In this document: positions 1 to 6,892 of the stretch, piece by piece
Numbering within the stretch: the first letter of the stretch is position 1
Layout of the letters: each line of letters starts with the position of its first letter
From: Bacillota bacterium
GTDB taxonomy: Bacteria; Bacillota_A; Clostridia; Peptostreptococcales; Anaerovoracaceae
Reading direction: 5' to 3'
Length of the DNA: 9,813 nt
NCBI GenBank assembly: GCA_017438085.1
Contig: JAFRWH010000311.1
Location: forward strand, 1 to 9,813
Translations under genes and position numbers: made by a program
The notes under the pieces: model-generated
What the model was told of the DNA's origin: nothing
Seen by the model: only the letters and a program-made list of their open reading frames with translations
Database searches by the model: none

Positions 1-1
1 A

Positions 2-304
2 CTGAAGGGCTTCGGAGACCTTTACGGCTTTGTAGGGTACAACGGAAGCGGCGTTTTCTACGCCTTCTTCCCGGAATGCTCGCAGGATAAGCTGAATGTC
101 ATCCTTGAGGCTATAGCTCGTCAGGTCGAGAAATACAATAAGCTGAATCCTGAATACGGCATCGATTATACCTATGGCAGAGCAGTTTCAAGCGTTGACA
201 GCATCTTTGAGATAAGAGAACTGCTCAGAGTTGCCATACAGAGGATGCGTTCGGATAATGCCGCGCCCGCTCAGGAAAGTGCTTCCGGTGCGAGCAGAGC
301 ATAG
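2..304 (+). CDS. C-terminal end of a protein with a degenerate GGDEF-like domain (5' end outside window)
   Basis: An open frame enters from the left edge and ends at TAG 302-304, giving 100 visible residues. The pattern resembles the second half of a GGDEF (diguanylate cyclase) domain: a loop read GFVGYNGSGVFYAFF (residues 9-23), an amphipathic helix, then I-D-Y-T-Y-G-R-A near residue 60 where GGDEF proteins have a conserved strand, and a closing helix IRELLRVAIQRM. The signature GG(D/E)EF loop is replaced by YNGSG (residues 13-17), so the catalytic acidic residues are missing and cyclase activity is unlikely. It could be a nucleotide-binding or structural remnant of a signalling protein. A short Ala/Ser-rich tail follows. 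The next gene starts 44 bp downstream with no visible terminator, so read-through into the polysaccharide cluster is plausible. Homology is judged by eye and the N-terminal architecture is unknown. Confidence 0.6.
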   Translation: MKGFGDLYGFVGYNGSGVFYAFFPECSQDKLNVILEAIARQVEKYNKLNPEYGIDYTYGRAVSSVDSIFEIRELLRVAIQRMRSDNAAPAQESASGASRA

Positions 305-336
305 GCTTTGAAGGATCGTATGGAATAATAGTTCAC

Positions 337-345
337 GGAGAGGGG
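337..345 (+). promoter_or_regulatory. Ribosome binding site for the GTG start at 349
   Basis: GGAGAGGGG lies 3 bp before GTG at 349. GGAG at 337-340 is 8 bp from the start, which is normal spacing. It supports the GTG codon as the true start, because the next in-frame ATG would remove the first membrane segments. Confidence 0.6.
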
Positions 346-348
346 TCA

Positions 349-1725
349 GTGACTGATAACAGACTTTTGAGGAAAGGTGCAAACAGTGAAACGCTGCAAA
401 GCTCGAGAAAAGAATGCCCGGCTTTTGTTGCGTTTCTTGCTGTTGCCTGTACCGTCTTTGCAGGTCTCGGAGACTGGAAGGTCCTCAATAATGCATACGG
501 AGGACTGCCTAAGGCGATTGCTCTTGGGACTATAGTCTGCGCTTTCCTGAATTTTCTTGTTAGCGCTGATTTCGGCAGGCTCAGAAAAGCCATGAGCTAT
601 TTCCCCATATTCCTGCTGCTGATAGCCGTTTATCTGGTGGTCAGCATGTACATATGGGTCACGGATCTCTCAAATGCAGCTTCCATAAGCAGAGCAGGGC
701 AGAAGATACTGTTTCAGACTATAACTATCATTTACTCTGTCTTCATGTGTTATTTATTCGAAGACAGGGCGATAAATTATCTGTTTTTCAGCATGTGCGC
801 CACAAATGCCGCAATCATGCTGCTGGAAATGCCCAAGTACGGAATCAAAGAAAGCATCATCTCCGTGGTCACCTGCATAATCACCTTCGGAAACGCCGAG
901 GGTTTTGTGCGCGCGCTGGAGATCCACGACATAACCTTCCTGTTTGGGCAGTTCTTTATCTATTACGTGCTCTTTTCACCGAAAGCTACAAAGCAGGAGA
1001 GGCGGCTGAGGCGCGCCTGCATCATACTTTCACTCTTTTTCATCCTGCTGGGACTTAAGCGCGGAACTATTCCGGCGATACTTCTCGTATACGTATATAT
1101 ACAGTTTCTCCGCATTACAGGAAAACCAAGGAAGCTTGTTATGGCAACAGGAGTCATACTCTTCCTGTTTTTCTATGTCTATCTCTATCTGACCCGCTCA
1201 GGCATACTTGTGGCTTTCCTTGAGTCCCATGGGATAGACATGATGGGCCGCGATGTGCTGTGGAGCCTTCCCAACGATTACTATGAGCTTTCGCCTTTCT
1301 GGAAGGGGCTGGGCTTTGAAGCGGTTACAGACCTGGTGAACAAGTGGCACGCCGCAGGCCTTATCAACCGCGCATATCCGCTGCACAATGATATTTTAAA
1401 GGTCTTTATAGAACTCGGCGCTATGGGCTTTACCCTTTGGGCAGGCATCAATTACATACTTTATCCCGCATACTGGATGACGCGGCATGACACGGAGACC
1501 GGAATGCTGTATATGGCTATTCTGTGCTATATGACAGTGACATATCTTACAGACAATACCGCTTTTTATTTCTGGAGCTGCATAGGTCTGAGGCTTATCC
1601 CCATGAGCTACAGCTATCATATAATCAAAACCTCGAATGCAAAACGATGGGAAGCGCCGACAGCGACGGAACTGGCCGATGAGATCTGGCTTATAGAAAA
1701 GGGAGGAAGAGTCGGAAATGCTTAA
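349..1725 (+). CDS. Wzy-like polysaccharide repeat-unit polymerase (O-antigen ligase/polymerase family)
   Basis: A 458-residue, strongly hydrophobic protein with about ten or more predicted membrane segments, for example around residues 24-40, 55-72, 84-104, 120-136, 196-210, 223-237, 240-256, 265-282, 360-376 and 386-400. After LKRGT (236-240) comes a long hydrophilic stretch at about 295-345 with GRD (300-302), then LHNDILKVFIELGAMG (345-360). That HN...E.G..G arrangement after a large outside loop is characteristic of Wzy/O-antigen ligase family proteins. Such proteins act on the outer face of the cytoplasmic membrane and join lipid-linked repeat units into polymer. Sequence alone cannot separate polymerase from ligase, but a flippase, a priming transferase and glycosyltransferases in the same cluster favour polymerase. 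It starts at GTG with a good ribosome binding site, and its last 8 bp overlap the next gene, suggesting translational coupling. Confidence 0.85.
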   Translation: MTDNRLLRKGANSETLQSSRKECPAFVAFLAVACTVFAGLGDWKVLNNAYGGLPKAIALGTIVCAFLNFLVSADFGRLRKAMSYFPIFLLLIAVYLVVSMYIWVTDLSNAASISRAGQKILFQTITIIYSVFMCYLFEDRAINYLFFSMCATNAAIMLLEMPKYGIKESIISVVTCIITFGNAEGFVRALEIHDITFLFGQFFIYYVLFSPKATKQERRLRRACIILSLFFILLGLKRGTIPAILLVYVYIQFLRITGKPRKLVMATGVILFLFFYVYLYLTRSGILVAFLESHGIDMMGRDVLWSLPNDYYELSPFWKGLGFEAVTDLVNKWHAAGLINRAYPLHNDILKVFIELGAMGFTLWAGINYILYPAYWMTRHDTETGMLYMAILCYMTVTYLTDNTAFYFWSCIGLRLIPMSYSYHIIKTSNAKRWEAPTATELADEIWLIEKGGRVGNA

Positions 1726-2902
1726 TATGCTGAGGCGGCTGCCTGTCTATCTTAAAAATGTTTTTCTTCTTGCAGTGCTATGGTCCATTGCTGCTGTACT
1801 CAGAAGAACGAATAAAGAATACAAAAATCTGTGGCTGGTGATGGAACGCGGTTTCGATGCCAGGGACAATGCGTACTGGTTTTTCCGTTACCTGCGGGAA
1901 AAGCATCCGGAGATCAATTCATGCTTTGTGATAGACAGTTCCAGTCCTGACTTTGAAAAAGTCGCACAGCTCGGTAAGACAGTCGAATACAGGTCTGTCC
2001 GCCATTATCTTATGTATCTGGCCGCCGACATGCTGATCAGCACCCATGTACAGCCTGTTGCCCCGGATCTTATGGCTTACTACCATCTGCGTCAGATCGG
2101 GATACATCCAAGAGGAAAAGAGATTTTCCTGCAGCATGGGATCATAAAGGATGAAATGAAGTGGATGCGGTATCCCACACTGAAGGTCGATTTTTTCGCC
2201 AGCGGCGGAAAAATGGAATACGATTACCTTGTTTCGGAATTCGGTTTCCCGGAAGGAGTCGTTCAGTATACCGGACTGTGCCGCTTTGATAATCTTATGC
2301 GCGGAAACCATCCTTCCAATGAGATACTGGTGATGCCTACATGGCGAGGCTGGCAGTATCCCCAGGGGGAGCAGTTCTGCGAGACTGCATTTTACAAGCA
2401 TTTTCAGTCCATGCTGGAAAATCCACGCCTGCTGAGCCTCCTGGAGGAGAAGGATCTTAAACTGATCTTCTATCCGCACATCGAGCTGCAGAAAGAGCTG
2501 GACAAGTTCAGCGCGCCTTCTGAACGCATCATTCTGGCAAGCTGGAAGGATTACGACGTACAGGAACTTCTTATGCGCTGCAGCCTGCTTGTTACGGATT
2601 ATTCAAGCGTGTTCTTCGATGCCGGGTATATGGAAAAGCCGGTCATCTACTACCAGTTCGATATGGAGGAGTTCCTTAAATACCATTATCAGAAGGGCTA
2701 TTTCTCCTACGAAGAGCATGGCTTCGGGCCGGTGGTGGAAACTGAGGAAGCTCTTATGGACGCCATTTATGAATGCGCAGGAAATGATTTTCAGATGCAG
2801 AAGGAATACCGGGAGCGTCTGGATGCTTTCTATCCGGTCCGGGATGAACTTAACTGCGAGCGCACTTATCAGATCATCAGCCGCATGGGCGAAGGAAAGT
2901 AA
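1718..2902 (+). CDS. CDP-glycerol:glycerophosphate glycerophosphotransferase-family protein (TagB/TagF-like, capsule type)
   Basis: A 394-residue protein resembling the Glyphos_transf family. Visible landmarks are a hydrophobic N-terminal segment (about 10-28) that could associate with the membrane, FLQHGIIKDE (His140 in the position of the conserved HG motif), MPTWR (206-210), YPH (His254, matching the second conserved histidine), and VTDYSSVFFD (292-301) followed by EKPVIYYQFD. These are the donor-binding and catalytic landmarks of enzymes that transfer glycerol phosphate, or ribitol phosphate in relatives, from a CDP-alditol in teichoic acid synthesis. Inside a Wzx/Wzy cluster the likeliest role is adding an alditol phosphate to the repeat unit. 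No CDP-glycerol synthase gene is present here, so donor supply must come from elsewhere. The start overlaps the polymerase by 8 bp, and GGAGG at 1702-1706 sits 11 bp upstream. A second in-frame ATG occurs at 1727. The exact alditol is not readable from sequence. Confidence 0.85.
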   Translation: MLNMLRRLPVYLKNVFLLAVLWSIAAVLRRTNKEYKNLWLVMERGFDARDNAYWFFRYLREKHPEINSCFVIDSSSPDFEKVAQLGKTVEYRSVRHYLMYLAADMLISTHVQPVAPDLMAYYHLRQIGIHPRGKEIFLQHGIIKDEMKWMRYPTLKVDFFASGGKMEYDYLVSEFGFPEGVVQYTGLCRFDNLMRGNHPSNEILVMPTWRGWQYPQGEQFCETAFYKHFQSMLENPRLLSLLEEKDLKLIFYPHIELQKELDKFSAPSERIILASWKDYDVQELLMRCSLLVTDYSSVFFDAGYMEKPVIYYQFDMEEFLKYHYQKGYFSYEEHGFGPVVETEEALMDAIYECAGNDFQMQKEYRERLDAFYPVRDELNCERTYQIISRMGEGK

Positions 2903-2914
2903 GAGAAAAGTAAC

Positions 2915-2920
2915 AGGAGG
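2915..2920 (+). promoter_or_regulatory. Consensus Shine-Dalgarno AGGAGG for the GT4 gene at 2930
   Basis: A perfect AGGAGG lies 9 bp before ATG 2930, in the 27 bp gap after the CDP-glycerol transferase homologue. It fixes the start and is the strongest ribosome binding site in the window. Confidence 0.75.
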
Positions 2921-2929
2921 AATTGAAAA

Positions 2930-4039
2930 ATGCTTCGTGTTCTGCATTCCGTCAGCAATATGGCCCGCGCCGGGATCGAAACCATGCTGATGAACTATTA
3001 CCGGCAGATCGACCGGGATCGGATACAATTCGACTTTCTGGCCAATAAACCGGTGCCCGGTGAATATGACGATGAGATACGCAGCATGGGCGGGAGGGTC
3101 TTTGTAAGCCCAGGCCTTAATCCGCTGCATTATCCTAAATACAAACGATATGTGGCAGAACTGCTGCACAGCGATCCAGATATTAAAATCGTCCACGCAC
3201 ACAACGAAGCCATGGGCTATTATGCCCTGCAGAGCGCTAAGGACGCGGGTGTACGGGTACGTATCGCCCACGCGCATAACACTCAGATCATTAAGGATTA
3301 CAAGTATCCTCTTAAGATGGTCTGCAAGCAGCTCCTTCCGGGCGCCGCCACGGATTACTGGAGCTGCGGAAGAGACGCAGGGATCTACTATTACGGAGAA
3401 AAGCGCTGGAATGAGTCCGGCTTCATCCTTCGGAATGCGATAGATGTTTCAAGATTTGCATTCAGGCCTGAAGCCCGCGAGCGCATACGTCAGGAAAACG
3501 GTCTGAACGACTGCTTTGTGATGGGTCACGTGGGCAGGTTCAACCTGCAGAAAAACCACAGCCGCCTTCTGGACATTTTTGCGGAGCTGCTGAAAGCTGT
3601 TCCCGATGCGCGCCTTGCCCTGATAGGCGTAGGGGAGCTTGAGCAGTCCGTGAAGGAAAAGGCTCAGGCTCTGGGCATACAGGATAAGACGCTCTTCCTT
3701 GGACAGATGTCCGATGTCAGCGAATGGTATCAGGCAATGGACTGTTTTGTGCTTCCTTCACTGTTCGAGGGACTTCCCGTGGTCGGTATAGAGGCTCAGG
3801 CAGCGGGTCTTCCATGCTTCTTTTCTGACAAGGTTACCGATGAGATACTGCTTTCGCCTCAGGCGCAAAGGATCTCCCTGGAGGCTGATGACACTGAATG
3901 GGTAAACGCTTTACTGGCTGCCCGTCAGCAGAAAGCGGACCGGAATCAGGCGATAGACATTGTCCGTGAGGCGGGTTATGATATTCACGAAGAAGCAAAA
4001 AAGCTGCAGGAGATCTACCTTAAGATGGCGGAGCGTTAG
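2930..4039 (+). CDS. GT4-family glycosyltransferase (EpsF/CapH-like)
   Basis: A 369-residue GT-B fold retaining glycosyltransferase. The N-terminal acceptor half shows RAGIETMLMNYYR (13-25), the glycine-containing loop typical of capsule GT4 enzymes, and then IVHAHNE (87-93). The C-terminal nucleotide-sugar half carries GHVGRFNLQKNH (199-210), where Arg and Lys bind donor phosphates, and the E-X7-E motif FEGLPVVGIE (Glu280 and Glu288). Length is normal for the family and the protein looks intact. It has no membrane spans, so it should be cytoplasmic or peripheral, adding one sugar to the undecaprenyl-linked repeat unit. N-terminal wording resembles Bacillus EpsF and the capsule CapH-like subgroup, but donor and acceptor sugars cannot be deduced. 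It ends at TAG 4037-4039, abutting the next gene, so the two GT4 proteins are probably translated as a coupled pair. Confidence 0.9.
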   Translation: MLRVLHSVSNMARAGIETMLMNYYRQIDRDRIQFDFLANKPVPGEYDDEIRSMGGRVFVSPGLNPLHYPKYKRYVAELLHSDPDIKIVHAHNEAMGYYALQSAKDAGVRVRIAHAHNTQIIKDYKYPLKMVCKQLLPGAATDYWSCGRDAGIYYYGEKRWNESGFILRNAIDVSRFAFRPEARERIRQENGLNDCFVMGHVGRFNLQKNHSRLLDIFAELLKAVPDARLALIGVGELEQSVKEKAQALGIQDKTLFLGQMSDVSEWYQAMDCFVLPSLFEGLPVVGIEAQAAGLPCFFSDKVTDEILLSPQAQRISLEADDTEWVNALLAARQQKADRNQAIDIVREAGYDIHEEAKKLQEIYLKMAER

Positions 4040-4041
4040 TG

Positions 4042-5193
4042 ATGAAACAAATACGGAATGCATCAAAACGGATCGCGATGATCGGACATAAATTCATTCC
4101 TTCCAGAGACGGCGGGGTAGAGGTCGTTGTAAGCAATCTTGCGCCGCATCTGGCAGAGATCGGATATGATGTCACCTGTTATAACAGGACGAACAGGCAG
4201 TTCAAAAAGCTCCGGAAACAAGGGAAGCTGGAGAGGGAATACAAGGGCGTCCGCCTGATTTGGACCCCAACCATCGACCGCCGCGGCCTGGCGGCAATGA
4301 CTTCTTCTATTTTTGCAAGCATAATGGCTGCCTTCAGTCGTTATGATCTTGTCCACTTCCATACTGAAGGGCCATGCGTCATCTGCTGGCTGCCGAGGCT
4401 GCTTGGCAAGAAGGTCGTTGTTACAGTTCACGGCCTCGACCACATGCGTCAGAAGTGGGGGAGGTTTGCCTCTGCATATATCATTATGGGCGAAAAGGCG
4501 GCAGTTCGCCACGCAAACAGCATCATCGTGCTGAGCAAGGGCGTGCAGAACTATTTTCTTGAGAAGTACGGACGGGAGACCGTCCTTATCCCTAACGGCA
4601 TCGACCCGGCAGAACCAAAGCCTGCCCGCGAGATAACAGAAAAGTTCGGCCTGGCTCCTGGAGAATACATAATGTTCCTTGGCCGCCTGGTGCCGGAGAA
4701 GGGAATACACTACCTGATCGAAGCATATAAGATGCTCCGTACGGACAAAAAACTTGTGATAGTAGGCGGTACATCAGATACGGATGCATATGTCAGGCAG
4801 CTGTATGAAATGGCAGGGGATGACCCCTCTATCATATTTACCGGTTTTCAGCAGGGGAGCATACAGGAGGAACTGTACAGCAACGCATATCTTTATGTGC
4901 TGCCCAGCGATCTTGAGGGTATGCCTCTTACGCTGCTGGAGGCCATGAATTACGGCTGCTGCTGCGTCACCTCCGATATCGGTGAGTGCGCAGATGTGAT
5001 GGATGGCTGCGGCTTCACCTTCCCGAAGGGGAATGTGGAAGCCCTGCGCGATACTCTGCAGGATCTGTGCGATCATCCTGAAAAAGCTGAAGCCAGCCGC
5101 AGTGAAGCTAAAAAGGTAGTTTCATCAAAATACACCTGGCAGGAGATCACTATGCAGACTGACAGACTGTACAGAAGTCTGCTGGAGGGCTGA
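4042..5193 (+). CDS. GT4-family glycosyltransferase
   Basis: A 383-residue GT-B glycosyltransferase counted from ATG 4042. An overlapping GTG at 4039 would add one residue. GGCGGAG at 4027-4033 stands 8 bp from the ATG and 5 bp from the GTG, so ATG is preferred. The N-terminal half has IPSRDGGVEVVVSNLAPHLA (19-38), then DLVHFHTEGP (102-111), resembling capsular GT4 enzymes of the Cps2T/WchF rhamnosyltransferase kind. TVHGLDH follows at 128-134. The C-terminal half has FLGRLVPEKG (212-221), containing the Arg and Lys that bind donor phosphates, and the E-X7-E motif LEGMPLTLLE (Glu292, Glu300). It differs from the first GT4 in its N-terminal half, so the pair is not a recent duplication. A Cys-Cys-Cys run (306-308) follows the donor site. 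Donor sugar is unknown; rhamnose would be a guess from resemblance only. Confidence 0.88.
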   Translation: MKQIRNASKRIAMIGHKFIPSRDGGVEVVVSNLAPHLAEIGYDVTCYNRTNRQFKKLRKQGKLEREYKGVRLIWTPTIDRRGLAAMTSSIFASIMAAFSRYDLVHFHTEGPCVICWLPRLLGKKVVVTVHGLDHMRQKWGRFASAYIIMGEKAAVRHANSIIVLSKGVQNYFLEKYGRETVLIPNGIDPAEPKPAREITEKFGLAPGEYIMFLGRLVPEKGIHYLIEAYKMLRTDKKLVIVGGTSDTDAYVRQLYEMAGDDPSIIFTGFQQGSIQEELYSNAYLYVLPSDLEGMPLTLLEAMNYGCCCVTSDIGECADVMDGCGFTFPKGNVEALRDTLQDLCDHPEKAEASRSEAKKVVSSKYTWQEITMQTDRLYRSLLEG

Positions 5194-5277
5194 GCCTGAT
5201 CATACAGCCAGAGCATATATTGAGTTTTCTGAATAAGAACTCAGGAACGGGATCGGGAAAGGATCACAGCAAACGTT
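5194..5277 (+). other. 84 bp gap with a short AT-rich hairpin
   Basis: This gap separates the tightly packed first block from the flippase gene. TGAGTTTT at 5221-5228 pairs with AGAACTCA at 5236-5243 (8 bp including one G-U pair, 7-nt loop). No T-tract follows, so it is not a standard terminator. No convincing promoter was found. The flippase start has only a weak ribosome binding site (GGGAAAGG at 5255-5262, 15 bp away). Confidence 0.4.
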
Positions 5278-6828
5278 ATGAAGCTTGAACGCACTAAAAA
5301 CGCGGCAAGAAACATTGTGTTTGACGGGACGATGGAAATAGTAAACATGCTATTTCCTTTTGTCATACGCTCGGTCATGCTCCATTATCTGGGAACCGAG
5401 TATCTGGGACTGAACGGCTTATTCAAATCGCTTCTGTCCTTTCTGAATCTGGCAGAGCTGGGTGTGGGCAGCGCCATGGTCTTCAGCATGTACAGGCCCA
5501 TCGCCGAAGAAGATACTCCTGCCATATGCGCTCTGCTGCGTCTGTACCGCACCCTTTACAGGATAATAGGTCTGATCGTTGCTGTTATGGGATTTGCTCT
5601 GATGCCCGTTCTTCGGAGCCTCATCAAAAGCGACATCCCGCCGGACATGAATCTTTACATCCTGTTCCTGATGAATCTTGGAAACACCGTCCTGACCTAC
5701 TGGCTGTTTGCATACAAGAGCAGTCTGCTGCAGGCGCATCAGAGGCGGGATGTCATCAGCAAGGTCAGCCTGATCGTACGGGTGACGGAATATACCCTGA
5801 AGATCCTGATCCTTATCTATACACGCAATTATTATCTTTATCTGACAGTCCAGCTGCTGAGCCAGATCATCATCAACCTTCTGACGGCAGTGTGCGCTCA
5901 GAAAATGTATCCGATGTATGTGCCCGAGGGCAAACTGCCTAAAGACAAAACGCTGGATATCTTCTGCAGAGTGCGGGATCTGTTCACTTCCAAGCTTTCC
6001 GCTACGGTCTTCGATGCCGCCGATACAGTTGTCATCTCCGCCTTCATGGGGCTGACTGTTCTTGCACTTTATCAGAATTATTATTTTATTATTACAGCCC
6101 TCCGCATGATGCTGGTCGTATTTCTCAACGCCTGCATGGCAGGGGTGGGCAACAAGCTGGTAATGGAGAGCAAGAAAGCAAATTACCGGGATCTTGAAAA
6201 GATCAGTCTCCTTTTCCTTTGGGTGCTGAACGTAAGCAGCTGCATGCTGCTGTGTCTTTATCAGCCATTTATAAAACTGTGGATGGGCGAGGAAAACATG
6301 CTGGCTGTGGGGCTGGTGTTCTGTTTTGTCGTCTACTACTATTCCATGGGCGCCAACAAGCTGATAAATATGTTCAAGGATGCGGCGGGCATCTGGCGGG
6401 TGGACCGATGGAGGCCCCTTACTGCAGCTTTTGCAAATCTCAGCCTGAACCTTCTGACAGTCCGCTGGATAGGACTTTACGGAGTCCTGATCTCCTCGAT
6501 CGTTTCCATAGTCTTCATTCAGATCCCATGGCTGTTCCGGAATCTCTTCCGCGAGGTATATCCCCGTGAATCCATGGGAAAGTATATAAAGCTCTTCTGC
6601 GGGATGTCAGCGCTTGCGCTTATCTCCTGCATGGCATCATGGTTTGTATGCGGACTGTTTTCAGTGAATGTCTGGGCTGCGCTTTTTGTGAATGCTGCTC
6701 CGAGCTTTGTTGTGCCGAATATTTTCTTCTTCGCTTTATACGGGCGGAACCCCGTGTTCAGGGACAGTCTTTCCCAGCTGAAACGGACGCTGCTTTCCAG
6801 AGGCGGGGGAGCGAAGAAAGCGGAATGA
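5278..6828 (+). CDS. Wzx-like oligosaccharide flippase (polysaccharide exporter family, MATE-like fold)
   Basis: A 516-residue integral membrane protein with roughly a dozen hydrophobic helices spread over its length, matching the size and topology of Wzx/RfbX-type exporters. The N-terminus, with RTKNAARN (5-12), FPFVIRSVMLHYLG (26-39) and a following LNLAELGVGSAMVFSMYRPI stretch, is characteristic of this family in Firmicutes and supports ATG 5278 despite its weak ribosome binding site. By family knowledge it moves the finished undecaprenyl-pyrophosphate repeat unit from the inner to the outer face of the membrane, where Wzy polymerises it. It sits between the GT4 pair and the GT2 gene, with gaps of 84 bp and 64 bp. 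The tail is basic (ending LLSRGGGAKKAE). No frameshift or missing segment is apparent. Confidence 0.88.
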   Translation: MKLERTKNAARNIVFDGTMEIVNMLFPFVIRSVMLHYLGTEYLGLNGLFKSLLSFLNLAELGVGSAMVFSMYRPIAEEDTPAICALLRLYRTLYRIIGLIVAVMGFALMPVLRSLIKSDIPPDMNLYILFLMNLGNTVLTYWLFAYKSSLLQAHQRRDVISKVSLIVRVTEYTLKILILIYTRNYYLYLTVQLLSQIIINLLTAVCAQKMYPMYVPEGKLPKDKTLDIFCRVRDLFTSKLSATVFDAADTVVISAFMGLTVLALYQNYYFIITALRMMLVVFLNACMAGVGNKLVMESKKANYRDLEKISLLFLWVLNVSSCMLLCLYQPFIKLWMGEENMLAVGLVFCFVVYYYSMGANKLINMFKDAAGIWRVDRWRPLTAAFANLSLNLLTVRWIGLYGVLISSIVSIVFIQIPWLFRNLFREVYPRESMGKYIKLFCGMSALALISCMASWFVCGLFSVNVWAALFVNAAPSFVVPNIFFFALYGRNPVFRDSLSQLKRTLLSRGGGAKKAE

Positions 6829-6835
6829 TAAAACT

Positions 6836-6871
6836 GCCGGTCCTGCGAAAAAGCTGTTTTCAGGACCCGGC
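6836..6871 (+). repeat. Strong bulged hairpin between the flippase and GT2 genes
   Basis: GCCGGTCCTG (6836-6845) pairs with CAGGACCCGGC (6861-6871) in ten base pairs with C6866 bulged. Inside, AAAA (6848-6851) can pair with TTTT (6857-6860) around a 5-nt loop. It begins 7 bp after the flippase stop and ends shortly before the GT2 ribosome binding site. No T-tract follows on the plus strand, so it does not read as a terminator in the direction of the operon. On the minus strand it is followed by AGTTTTAT, a weak terminator-like run, although no minus-strand gene is seen. A role in mRNA stability or differential expression is possible. Confidence 0.5.
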
Positions 6872-6892
6872 GACAGAAAGAGGGAATAAAGA

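Noticed and set aside
308..336. TTGAAG with TAATAG as a promoter for the polymerase gene
   Set aside because: The spacer is only about 12 bp, too short for a housekeeping sigma factor promoter.
1919..2479. Minus-strand open frame of 186 codons
   Set aside because: It is fully inside the CDP-glycerol transferase homologue, which has clear family motifs, and has no family features of its own.
2603..3277. Minus-strand open frame of 224 codons spanning the gap at 2903-2929
   Set aside because: It covers the ends of two well-supported plus-strand genes and the AGGAGG site, and shows no motif.
4063..4710. Minus-strand open frame of 215 codons
   Set aside because: It is antisense to the second GT4 gene, with no recognisable domain and an atypical composition.
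6836..6871. Hairpin as an intrinsic terminator of the operon
   Set aside because: It is followed by CGACAG-like sequence and a ribosome binding site rather than a T-tract on the plus strand, and the next gene continues the same pathway.
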